Positions 48,786 through 60,132 of a stretch of 64,000 bases of DNA are shown one piece after another. The stretch spans positions 82,951,847 to 83,015,846 of the forward strand of contig NC_087064.1 in assembly GCF_963678635.1 (NCBI RefSeq), in the 5' to 3' direction. The stretch is from Symsagittifera roscoffensis. Lineage: Eukaryota; Xenacoelomorpha; Acoela; Convolutidae. The stretch's first letter is position 1. Each line of letters begins with the position of its first letter. Under the pieces are notes generated by a model. That model ran no database searches and was not told where the DNA came from. It was given only the letters and a program-made list of their open reading frames with translations. The position numbers and the translations under genes are program-made.

Positions 48786-49059
48786 AATTAACGATTAGAT
48801 TTCAAAAAATGGCACTAACCCTATTCTCCCACCTGTTCCCAAAAGCAAAACACGCAATTTTAGAATACTTTGTTTAATTTTAAAAAAAATTGATCTTTAT
48901 GACTTTTTAGTAAACCTAGAGCCGATGCGGACGGAGCTCCAGATCACTTGAGATTTATGAAAATGTTCTATTTAAAACAAAAAGTATTATTGATTCGATT
49001 TAGTAAATCTAGTTCCAAACGTCCAAAAAATTATTATAAGGAGCTGCATATCAATAACC

Positions 49060-49395
49060 CTGATTGACACATTTTCGATAAAATTAACTCATTTTGAGAC
49101 AATTGGATCAATATGTAATCAATTGGATCAATATGGATCAATTTGAGACAATTGGATCAATCGCGGGGAAATCTGAAATAAAAATACACTTTCTAAATTC
49201 GACGTCGATCACTTTTTTTCCTGACTTTTAAACTTTTGCTGGTCAATAGGTGAGTTTACCTTCCTTTTAGAACAAAGGAAAAAACTGAACTTTAAAAGGT
49301 CAAATCGCAAAAAAAACTGAGCGTGAGAAACAAGAATTTTTCGCATAACTAATTTTAAAATATCCCACTACGTTAATCCTCTCTCAAAAACACGA
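49060..49395. repeat. R1-family repeat leading into the microsatellite
   Basis: It shows the R1 words attttgagacaattggatca (partly triplicated at 49090-49160), cgcggggaaatctgaaata, cgacgtcgatcactttttt and ccttccttttagaacaaagg. It ends in ctctcaaaaacacgatct, directly followed by the tetranucleotide tract. Confidence 0.72.
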
Positions 49396-49654
<259 letters not shown>

Positions 49655-50757
49655 GCTATTCTATTTAAATTTGATGTTGCCAATGTATTTGTGACTACTC
49701 TTCGAAAAAGGTTGATTGTTTTTTCTCGTTTCGACCACTTTGTTTGATAAATTCAGACTGACTTTCCTATCTGATTATTACTCAATTTTTGCTTTATTTT
49801 AACTATTATTACTTTTTCGTATAGCTTACAAATCAGTTCAGTTTCCTCTAACTAGAAATCGACTTTCGAATTATTCAGTTTGATGGCATCACAACAAATA
49901 AATTAACGGCTATAAACAAGCAACAGAAACAACTGTAAAATGAATTTGAAAAAAAAAAATGTAGAAAAGCCAAAGAACAAGAACCAGAAACAAGAACCAG
50001 AGCAGTTTTTACCCAACTTGGAAACGACCGAAAAGATATTTAGACCTTAAGAACTATACGCAAACAATTTTCTAATAAATTGCTGCTCAATTTAACAAAT
50101 AAAACTGTCATAAAATTATTTAGAAAAAAAACGTCTAGCAATGAAGCCGGCAAATTCAGCCAAAAAATTGCTAAAAAACGGCCACTTAATATTTGATGAA
50201 ATTAACATTCGAAAAATTATTAGGCGCTCAACTCTGCCATAAAAAGCTCAACTAAGCAATGAAGTTGCCTAGCAAAACAACCAAGAAATTCAATTTGAAA
50301 TTTTTACCACAAGGATATTGAAAAAAACATCATTAAGCGATCCACAGTGGAACTAATTAAAATTCTGTTGAACATAGAAAAGAGCACGTACGTCTACATC
50401 TACTATGACATCCCATGAAGAAAACTGAACAAAACAGGCTGTTTTCCATTTCCCCCAAACTTTCGATTGATCTCGTTTTATAAATGTTTTAGCTCTTATT
50501 ATGGCTAAATGCGTGATGTTTCGAGGTAAAGTATGCGAAACAAATCAGTTCACAATTGTTAGTTTGTTCACTATGCCATGTAAAATTAGATTTTCAAAAT
50601 TGAAAATCTAGGATGGGAGCAGTGGAAAAGAGCTGGGAGGAGGAAAAAAAATATATGGAAAAAAATAGGTAGCGGTTGCACTACACTTGCTATCAGAAGT
50701 ATACTGATGGCATCTTGTATACGAGAATATCTCCTTTAGTTCCATTTTTGAAGTAAG
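49655..50757. other. No supported gene
   Basis: The first ~40 bases after the tract match the sequence after 48481 (ccaatgtatttgtgactact). The rest is AT-rich, with a detached composite end module near 50650-50700. No conserved open frame is seen. Confidence 0.5.
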
Positions 50758-52060
50758 AAACCAAATTAGAAAAACTTCCGAGACAATTGATAAAAACAGA
50801 CGACATACAATTTGGCTTTATGGGTGGTAGATCAACTACCAATGCCGTTTTTCTTATAAGACAATTGAAAAAACTATTGGCAGAAAAGAAAAAACATGCA
50901 TCACATGTTTTTTGATCTCGGAAAAGCATTTGACCCTACCAGGAAACTAATCCCATAGGCTCTGAGGCAACAGAGTTCCCGAAAATCTGGTACGACTGCT
51001 AATATGTCTGTACACGGAGTCGAATACCAGAGTTCGCCGGCCCCAAGGATGCAGTGATTGCTTACTACGAAATTGTAGTATGCGTGCATCACGGATCGAA
51101 CACTTAGCCCATTGTTAAATAATATTAGTAAAAGCAGATGTTAAGTGAAACGGTCGAATAGGTATAGTAGGATATGTTAAATGCAGATGACCTTGTGATA
51201 TCAGCTGAAACGTAATCCTTGAAAGTAAACTTGGATAAGACAAAGCATTTGATTTCAGGCCAGAAGTTTATCCCTCAAGAAACAGAAAAACATCCAAGCT
51301 CTTGTTTTTTGAAGGGAGTCAGTGCCGAATCAAAATAGCGCAAATCTTCTAATTAATAGGCGCACACAAAACATAGTGGTCTGAGGTAAATACCTAAAAA
51401 AATTATAATTTTCCAAGAGGCAAAAATCCTTCCAATTATCGCTCGAATCAGGATCAATGTGAAACCCTGGATTCTGTCACAGAGTTCCGCAATCTGTGTG
51501 ACTTGATTTCCACTGAAAGTGATGCAATACGTGCATCAGCAGTCAAAATAGCAGCTTTCTGGACAAAATGGCGGCAAACTGAGCCTCTGCTAATAAATAA
51601 AGAAATTGACTTGATTACAAGGTGTCATATCTACAAAGCTTGTCTCCGTCCAGTTCTCATGTACTGCTTTGAAATCTAGGCGCAGACCAAGGCGATTTTA
51701 ATCTCTCTAAAAAATGCTGATATGAAGGCACTGCGTAGGATTACCGGTGTCACTTATGAAGACAGTTACAAACGAAGCAGTAATTAAAATGACAGGTCTT
51801 GTTGATCTGGACAAGCTACGAATGCGGTCACGGCTACGCTGCTTCGGCCATGTTCACCGAAGAGAATGACCATGCGCTTAAACTAACAGAGCATGTTTCA
51901 GTCCCAGGGAAAAGACCAGCAGGAAGACCTAAAAAAACGCTGAATCGACAGTGTTAAACAGGATCTGAAAACTTTTAACCTCAAACCCACAGACTGTCTC
52001 GAACGAATGGCATGGACAAAGGGCTCATATCTGAATGCTGGAATTTGTCAAGCTATCAAA
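50758..52060 (+). pseudogene. Broken LINE-type reverse transcriptase relic
   Basis: The pieces of a non-LTR reverse transcriptase appear in the right order but in changing frames. They are QFGFMGGRSTTNAVF (50814-50858; finger/RT2-3 region), DLxKAFD-like text near 50915-50935, the catalytic-site equivalent NADDLVIS (51180-51203, where YADD is usual), a thumb-like stretch with TKWRQTEPLLIN, and a C-terminal PGKRPAGRPKKTLN-like motif near 51903-51950. Stops and several frameshifts make it non-functional. No endonuclease domain was found upstream, so the copy is probably 5'-truncated. The GRPKK tail recalls animal LINEs of the RTE or related groups; the clade is unproven. Confidence 0.85.
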
Positions 52061-52854
52061 ATATACCATTGTTTACGAACTTTCTGAATGTTCAACCACG
52101 CCAAAAAAAAGTAAACGGACAAATAACGCATTAGTAAATAGTACTAGGTGTAACTCTATTAAACAGTTGAATCTAACCGTCTTCTTTAAACAAAAAAGTT
52201 CCGAAACACGAGAAACCACTAAAAAACACCTATACCAATTTGACTACAAAAAAAAAACTGATCTCTTCTGGTGCCCAACAATTTGAATTAGCGGGAAGAA
52301 CTGACTAATCTACTTAGCACTTGTACTACAGCAGAGTTTTGAATCTGCGTTTGAAAATTGCTGTCTGGCATTTTGAATTGTCTTTTTTTCTGAAATTTGG
52401 TGCAGTTCAGATTTAAATTAAGCAGACAAAACTGGAAACTGTTAATGCATTTTTTGGAATTGAGTTAACATTGGACAACAATGCGCAGAAAATTTGTTTT
52501 GCAGATATCGAGCGCGAAAATTCGCAAAAAAAACGGATATTTTTTTTAGCTTTAGGGCAATCTAAAATTGGCGTATGATACAGGGTTAATGGTTAAACAA
52601 ATTTCAAATAAATGAACCTCTTGGGTAGCTCAACAAAGTTTGAAGAGGATATATCACGAAAAAGAGCATAAGCCGAACTCACGTCTCGCGTACTCAACTT
52701 ACGTCCTAAAAATATAAAAGTTCATATAAAAATAGTGTTGTAGCTTACTTGCTAGTGACCTTATAGTCAGTCACTTCAAAAAATACCAGCATGCCATAAT
52801 TTTGTATTATTCATATACATTCAAAAAATGAGGACCTACACCCACCAATTTTGA

Positions 52855-53430
52855 TACAAAGGGGAAGAGGAGCGATACAACACAAACCAAAATAAATTTT
52901 AAAAAATAAATATGTTGAAAACAAATAAGGTCAACCGAAACTTTCGTAGGTCTCGATAGAAGTTCATTCTAAGCAAACATGCCAGAAATTTGAAAATTAA
53001 ACTAGCAACGGAACAAAACTCACAAATTGGAAACAAATCCGAGCAGACACCAATTGAGCCGTAGATGAAAAACTAATTTTAAAATGAAAAATCATTAAGT
53101 TCTAAGTCCCTCTTGAAACTAAAATGAACAATTCTTGCAAATGCGACTTAAATGGAAATAACTTTTGGCACAAGAACAATCCTTGGCGTGGTACTAAGCC
53201 AAAAAATATGAGCATACAAAAGCCCGGCAATTCAATTTTTACCAAAAAAAATTCAATTGCATTTAATACCAACGGGGTCACCTCTAGCCCATGAAGTAAC
53301 GAACCTTGAAACTGTTAAGCTTCAAGAAACACGCAAGTTAGAAAAGCAAATAAGAGTCGTAAGAAAAGTTGTTTGCGGGAAAAAAGTATAGTTCCCAATT
53401 ACAAGAGACTTGCTCTCGCGACTGTAAAAA
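52855..53430. repeat. Short composite-family fragment and end module
   Basis: ggagcgatacaacacaaacc (52869) begins the fragment. The stretch taagcaaacatgccagaaat through gagcagacaccaattgagcc matches 37065-37165. A detached end module, gttgtttgcgggaaaaaagt, with a partly broken hairpin follows at 53365-53425. Confidence 0.62.
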
Positions 53431-54237
53431 TATTGAATTTGCTCAAGTTCTGATCAAGGTCAATAAATTTCAGAACATATTCATTAGTTTCTCCTCGCTT
53501 CCCTACACGTTAGTCTAATGAGAAAATATCAAGACAAAGAAAAACATTTCCGCACATGTGTGGTAAATTGTAAGGTTTTGTGCAATTATTTCTATAGATA
53601 ATCAACATAAACTGAAGAATCCAATCTCAAATCTTACAGCTATTAGCTTCATAAAAAATTGGAAACTACTGTCTTCGCAAATACTAGTTATTGCTCCTTC
53701 AGAATCCATTATCGAAATTTCAGTTTCTGGATTGTGAAATTTCAAAATCAATTTGCAGCCCCTATACTGTTGCAGCCGTAAAATTTTAGCAACGGGAAAC
53801 TTAACTTTCAAAGAAACTTATCATTTTCCTTGTAAAAAAAAACTATTTTTTCCAATTATCTGAAAAACTTCCCAAATCAATCGTATTAAAAAAACCTACA
53901 TCCAAAAAATTTTGCAAAATTGAAAATAAACGCAAAATCCAACCCAAACCACAATTAATTTTTCTGAGCAACTTTCAACTTTTGAGTTTCGAAGAAAAAA
54001 AAAAATTTCCCCAACGCTCTTTCAATTTCAAAATTTTTTATGGTTTAATATTTTTTAAATATTGATAACTGGAGCGCAATGTAATAAAAATTTACTTTTG
54101 AAACAAAGTCAATCGCATTATCGCCGGGCAATTTGGTATTTAATTACGCTTTTTCAGAAAAACAAACCCAAAAAACCAGTTACGAAAGCGGAAATCAGAA
54201 AAATACCAACTTTGAAGACAACTTACCTTGAGTGAGT
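53431..54237. other. No supported gene
   Basis: AT-rich sequence with poly-A tracts. A 70-codon open stretch on the minus strand (53602-53811) has no recognisable motif. Confidence 0.5.
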
Positions 54238-54866
54238 ATAACAGTGCGGAAGTACAACAGTGCCAAAAATAAAAATGTTGTTCAACAGTGCCGAAAATTG
54301 CTTTGAACGCTGATTTGAATCATCCCAAATCATTGAAAAAAACATATCAAATTTATTCAATTCAGAACTCTCCTGTTATATTCGGATTTGACTTCTACGT
54401 TAATTTAAACTAATTGCTTTGACAGGTATTGTCATTTTATGTTCTTTTTCTATTTGTGAAACTTAGCTCTTAAAAAAATTTGTTGGCCCTTTCCTTTTCA
54501 TAGCAGTGACGTCTAAAATGCCAGACCTGTAAAAAACATTTCGTCTTATTTCGTTTTTGTAGCATCCGTCTAATTTGCTTATTGTCTTATTTCCTAGGCC
54601 CCTTGCAGACAGATTAATTAATTCAAATCAATAGAAATTGAAAAGTCAAAAATTGACATTTTAATTAATGCCGCTTGTATATCAAACAAAAATTTTCAAG
54701 TGCGGCGTAATAAATTTTCCTGAACAAACAATTAACTCAGCAAATTAAATTTTCTTCGCAGTTTCACTCGAAAACAAAACAATTTTCAAGCAAATTACGG
54801 AACTTTCGGCACTGTTGAACACATTTTCCGTTTCGGCTCTGTTGTTTTTTGGCACTGTTGAACGCC
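54238..54866. repeat. ~630-bp element with triple CAACAGTGCC boxes at each end, inverted
   Basis: The left end carries three boxes (taacagtgcgg at 54239, caacagtgcc at 54255, caacagtgccgaaa at 54283). The right end carries three in the opposite orientation (ttcggcactgttg at 54804, ggctctgttgtt at 54834, ggcactgttgaac at 54851). Terminal clusters of repeated short motifs in inverted orientation are typical of DNA transposon ends bound by a transposase. CAGTG recalls hAT-type ends. The interior has no transposase, so this would be a non-autonomous copy. Confidence 0.65.
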
Positions 54867-55794
54867 CCCTTACCATTTTGAATTAATGCAAACTTGTTCA
54901 TTACAGACTTTCGCGCCCAAAAACGGTGACAAATCCTAAGCCTACTGATGACCATGCTAAATATCACACAATACTATAAACTGTGTTATAGCTCGCTAAA
55001 ACATAAAAGACGAGTGCCAGACAAAAATCAAGTAGTGAGGAAAGATTGATATATTACAAAAATATGCTTAAAGAGAAAACACTGTCGATACTTTCAAACT
55101 GAAAACAACAACCAAACAAATTTTCAATGGCGTTTGCAGATAAGAAAACAAAAACAATCCCGCTACTGTGCAATGTTATTATTGCAGCAAAAAACTAAAA
55201 CACTTTTTTTTTTGATCGAGATGGTATAGCGTTTTTATCGCACAACAAATTAAATTTCTGAAAGAATTCTGGCCTTAAAATTTTACCTAAATCAAAATAC
55301 TTCTTTGAAATTACGCGTTTGCAATTTTGTCGGCATTTTATGTGTTTTTTAGCTCTGAAAAATTTCACGACAAATCGTTGTTGAATGAAAAGGTTTTTTC
55401 AGTTGTGCTCTAGAAATAAGGCAAAACGAAATTTTCCGAAAAGTGCAATCATTCTGCATTACTTTTTTGTCAGTTCAAATGCAGTTGTGAGCATTCTGTT
55501 ACAGTTTTAGCGCCAATTCACTGTCTCAAAAGTCAGAATTACTTCAAAAAATTTTGACGTTGTCCAATAAATTAGTTGAAAGCAACAAAACCCCAGATTA
55601 TAGTATGCATTTAGAGCATTTGAATAAAAAATAGCTCATATTTGACATGAAGAAAAGGTTTTTCACTTAATATGTCTGAATAACAAAAAGTTTTGAGGGA
55701 CTTGATTTCCAACAAAGGCTCAGCCCTTGGGAGATTTTTTATTCGGGTACCTGAAATTTGGCGATTAAAAATTCTTGAGTTGCGTCCCATTTTT
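54867..55794. other. No supported gene
   Basis: AT-rich sequence. No repeat family shared with the rest of the window and no coding motif was recognised. Confidence 0.45.
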
Positions 55795-55913
55795 CGAGCT
55801 GTCAAATCAATAAAATATCATCACTTAGTTTGTTCATTTAGGCTCACTGAGACAAACAATCAACCCTGCAAAAGTTAAAAACTAGAATTGAAAACCGAAT
55901 TAGGATACAATTT
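55795..55913 (+). repeat. ~119-bp direct repeat, copy 1
   Basis: The block starts cgagctgtcaaatcaataaa and ends aattaggatacaattt. It recurs at 56726-56844 with about three differences. Direct orientation, 931 bases apart. Confidence 0.92.
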
Positions 55914-56112
55914 TTCCATGAAAACATTTTTGATGACTGAAGGCAAGTCAGTCGAAACAAACCAAAGATCTGCGACAAGAAAGCCATTGAAATTTTGCAG
56001 AAAACTAGTTAATTGCAGAAACATTTTTTAACATAAGGGGATGCGGAGCTTCGCATCACTTGCGATGCAACACAAGCATTTAAAATACTCAAGTCGAAAA
56101 ACAATCGTATAT

Positions 56113-56210
56113 GTTGAAAAAAAAACAAGAACCAAAAAAAACAAGAACCAAAAAACAAGAACCAAAAAAACAAGCACCAAAAACAAGAACCAAAAAAAAA
56201 ACAAGAAACA
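56113..56210 (+). repeat. caagaaccaaaaa minisatellite
   Basis: About six imperfect copies of a 13-18-base unit (acaagaaccaaaa with a variable A run) lie between the palindrome and the CTAG box of the composite element. Confidence 0.9.
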
Positions 56211-56725
56211 AAGCAACTAGTGGCCCAGATAAAGCTGGAGGTACGTGCTTGATTTTGAATGAATTTGCTACTGATGCGGCACAAAAATTATGATTTCAAA
56301 AATTGGACGTTGTTTCTCTACTAAAATAAGTCAGAGGAGTATAAATATAAGAGACAACTAATTTACCCAATGAGATAACATTTCTCTTTTAAAAAATCAA
56401 GGAGTCGTCGTCTCTGCAGGAACAATTATGGGAACCTGTTTTTTAAATTGAACTTTTCGTCTCAGATTTGATTAAGTAAATTTTAAGCAATTTCTGAACA
56501 ACGGTAAAAAGTTCTAAAAATCGGTCTAACCCTAAGTTTTTTTCTGCAACAAGCATCGTATATCTTGAAAAAAAAACAAGACCCAAAATTTTCGAATGTT
56601 TAGATTAACAACAACTAGGGGCCAGCTAAATCTAGAGCTATGTGTTTGATATTGAATGAAATTACTATACTGATGCAGCACGAAAAGTTTGATGACTTTG
56701 CCCAAAACCTCACTGAGAAATTTTC

Positions 56726-56844
56726 CGAGCTGTCAAATCAATAAAATATCATCACTTAGTTTGTTCATTTAGGCTCACTGAGAAAAACAATCAACCCTGC
56801 AAAAGTTAAAAAATAGAATTGAAAACCGAATTAGGATACAATTT
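56726..56844 (+). repeat. ~119-bp direct repeat, copy 2
   Basis: This is the counterpart of 55795-55913. It is followed at once by the palindrome ttactttcgaaagtag, which is echoed at 56872 (actttcgaaagtaaa). Confidence 0.92.
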
Positions 56845-57009
56845 ACTTTCGAAAGTAGTTTCTCTACTAGAAATAAAACTTTCGAAAGTAAAAAAATTTG
56901 AGGTGATCAAGTTTCTCAAAGAAATAACAATTCTCTTTCAAAAATTAAGGATATGCCGCTTCTGCAGGAACCATTATCGCAACCGGTGCTTTCAGTTGAA
57001 CTTTTCATC

Positions 57010-57850
57010 TCACATTTGATTGTCTATATTTAAAGAAAATTCAAAAAGTTTCTAAAAAACGGTCAAAAGTATTCCAACATCCACTATTTTTTTCCTTTGA
57101 AAAGCATGCTGTGACCGCTCAAGCCAAGAAGATTCCGTAAACCGAGTTTCTCGATTGACCACAACCTGAGAATTGGCTTGGTAGTTTTCAAGAAAAGTCA
57201 AAAAGTTTGCAAAAAAACTGTCGAAGTTTCAAAATTTCGATTTGTTTGAAGGCCATAACTTTTTTCTTGAACAAACTGGGCATAGCCAGTTATAATGGCA
57301 GGCTTTCAACAACCTTTTGTTTCGATTAAACCTATGATATCAGATTTGGCAAGATAGTTAACGAGAAAAGTCCAAAAAACGGTGAACTAATCAAAAATTT
57401 GACATTTCCGAGAATCATAGCTTTTTGTGCGAAAAATAGGGCATACCCGTTCATGCAAAAGGGATTCACTCAACCTGCTATTTCGATTGAGTCCAAAAAA
57501 CCCAGGCTTGGCAGGGTAGTTCTCGAGAAAAGTCAATAAGAAAAAAACTGTTCAAATCAAAAATTTAACTATTCCGACGAGGGCCAAAACTTTTGGTGTC
57601 AAAAAATTTGGGAGTTGTAGCATAAACAAATGAGCTTCCCACAACGCGTTTTTTGAATTGAACCCACAATCTCAAATATGGCAAGGTAGTTATCGAGAAT
57701 ACTCAAAAAGTTCAAAAAACTGTCAAAAAACAAAATATTTGACTATTCCGAGGGTCATGACTTTGTGTAAAAAAATGGGCGTAACCGCAAATGCAAGTAG
57801 CTTTTCAAAACCGTTCTATTCATTGAAACCAAAAACTCAGATTTGAATCC
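57010..57850. repeat. Array of five diverged ~168-bp units
   Basis: Equivalent points tttgaaggccataactttt (57246), tttccgagaatcatagcttt (57406), gacgagggccaaaactttt (57578) and ttccgagggtcatgacttt (57746) lie 160-172 bases apart. Each unit also repeats a ggcaggrtagttmtcgagaa word. Neighbouring units differ strongly. Units in the same rank match the same rank at 38440-39330. Confidence 0.82.
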
Positions 57851-58489
57851 ACAAAAACATGGGTCAAATATTCCCCCCACAGACTTTTTCCAAAGCTGTA
57901 GACAGAGGGGTCAAGTAAAAAGAGACTCTAGGGGAGTATGCAGGTTCACAGGAGACTAGGCGGTCTTTTAATTGATACCCTTTTTTGAAAATCAGTAGAA
58001 GTTTCTGATAAAAACTTTTTCAATAAATTTTTCAATAACGCAAAAAAAAATTTTCAAGAAACCGATTGTTAAACATACAATCAACTTGAAAAGTGCGGAG
58101 GGGAACGTTAAAATTGTGTTTCCCTTGATACGACCCAAAATTATTTCATTAAGCACATAAAAAGAGGCCGAAATAAATTGATCCGAGGACTTTTCTTCAG
58201 CAAAACAAAAAACCAAGAAGGAATTACGAAGTCAAGGTAAGTTAAATTACAACTTGTAAGAGAAAATCAAACAATAAAAGCAACATTAAAGAAAAATGCG
58301 CGCAGCAAAAAAAACGATTCCAAGAAGTGATAACTGAGCAGAGCGACAATGAATAAGCAGATAAATAATTGGGTAGCATAAAATATTCGTTAACTCCAGG
58401 CTAAATTGGCTGGGACGGAATAGAAGTTTGAATTTATTATGAACCAAGATACAAGATCAAAATGTATCAAATTGAAACTCTTTGAAGTT

Positions 58490-60132
58490 CGAATTTATTT
58501 TCTGATGGACTCCATTTGAAAAAAACGAAGCCAATTAAGGCAGACTGGAGCTAAATGTAATTTTTTTACTCCACTGAAAAGACTCAAATCCATTTTTGAA
58601 AGGAAAGTCAAGCTTTAACTTTGATGTCGGTATAAGAGAGCGTAACCGATTGGAGAGCGTATAGCCAATAAATTGATTAAAAAGTTTTTAAAAATTTGTC
58701 TCGAATAAAAAATCAAATAGGGTAAAACATGTCAAAAACATGTCAAACATCTCTACGCCGTGTAACTAAGCTGGCAAAAAATACGCAGAAAAATGGTGGG
58801 CCGACATTTTTTCAAACACATTTTGCAAATAGAAACAGTTCCTGACCGGATTCAAACGCAGGACCTTTGTTGTCTCTGGCATAGACATTATCTCTAGGCC
58901 AAGTGTGCTTAAGATCACTTAGTAGCACTTGCTTATCGCCAGCGCAATAACTTGATCAACAAAGCACTTATAACGAAAGACAAAATTGATTGAACAAACG
59001 CGCGCTGAACTTAGAAATTGAAATTCCATGTCTAAGTTCAGCTACCATGAAAGAAGCAAAGCTTGTATTTGTCATTTGTTTTTGAACTATTAGGTACCCT
59101 TCGACATTTGAATGTTGTTTAAAAAAAATTAGGCCAAATCAAACATTCATAGATTTTTTTACTTAATTTTGTTGTTTACGCCAACCAATCTAAGATAATT
59201 TTCGTTTGCTTACCCACTATTAGTTTTGCAGCAGCGAGAAAACCTCTTTCGGATATTGCAGTTAAACTCAGCCGACAAAAAATCTACATGAAAACGGCAG
59301 TCTCGGATTCGCAATTGCTCATTAAACAGTCCATTGCTGCCACTTAATTCCACCACAATACTTTCCTATGTTTTATGTGCAACTGAAACTGGAAACATAT
59401 TTCTAAAAAATCGACCGACAAAATGTTTCTTGTATGAAGCTTTTGAGAGTTGAAAAAGTGGAGTCTAATTTTAACGCAGATCGAGATAATATTTAAAGCC
59501 ACTTCGCTCACTGCAAAACCAGTCTAGGCGCTGACCATGAGACCTAATATACACGTCCAAATTTACTTTACTCAAAGACGAGATAAATAGCCCATTAAAA
59601 TTTCTGGCTGCAGAAACCCAATTCAAAGTTTTAACAAATTTTCTGCTTGCAATCATCTTCAGTTGGTTAAACTAAGTTTTCAGAGTTTTTTAATGAACGA
59701 AAAATATATTTTACATTGTGTAAAAACAGTTTTCGTCAATATATCACAGCTCTATGAGTTTAATCTTAGAATAATGTATTGATTGTTCATACGTTTTTCT
59801 TGTGACAACAGACGCAAATTTTCGAATTTTAAATAACCAATTACTATTCAATAATATAACGGCAGCATTATAATTTCATCGAAGCAGAACTTTATCATTT
59901 GAAAGAAATATTGCACAGAGATAATAACAAGTTATATCCAGGATTCCAACCTTTTCAGAGCTCCATTTGGGGTCATATTAGACACTGAAATTTAATGCAA
60001 ATATGGCTAACACGGAATTGTCTTCTAGACACTGACATTCGGAAGAAATTAAGTTTTTACAATAGTTTTCACAGAATCATTTTAGCCCAGAAACATTTGA
60101 AGCTTCTCGGTGTTCAATGAGCAATCAAGCTC
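58490..60132. other. No supported gene; one tRNA-like relic
   Basis: A minus-strand tRNA-like relic lies at 58838-58912 (gcgtttgaatccggtcagga on the minus strand) with an end module to 58950. The remainder is AT-rich and probably includes the 3' untranslated region of the EGF-like gene. No clear AATAAA signal was found close to its stop codon. Confidence 0.45.

Larger units (their letters stand above)
56035..58480. repeat. Composite element block, longest copy
   Basis: The palindrome gatgcggagcttcgcatcac is at 56040. A caagaaccaaaaa minisatellite follows. The actagtggcccagataaagc box is at 56216 and again, as actaggggccagc, at 56609. Five ~168-bp units run from 57010 to 57850. Then come agactctaggggagtatgca (57921), acccaaaattatttcattaa (58125), the gcgcgcagc box (58297) and a half tRNA-like segment (58388-58420). 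gaaccaagatacaag closes the block. The direct repeat at 56726 falls inside the block. Confidence 0.7.

Noticed and set aside
56009-56284. Hydrophobic Phe/Leu-rich minus-strand frame
   Set aside because: It is the complement of the caagaaccaaaaa minisatellite.
55795-56844. Direct repeats as LTRs of a retrotransposon
   Set aside because: Only 119 bp long, with no TG...CA ends, no primer-binding site, no polypurine tract and no gag/pol remains between them.
57010-57850. CRISPR-like or simple satellite array
   Set aside because: The ~168-bp units are diverged with no spacer structure, and the setting is eukaryotic. They belong to a dispersed element.
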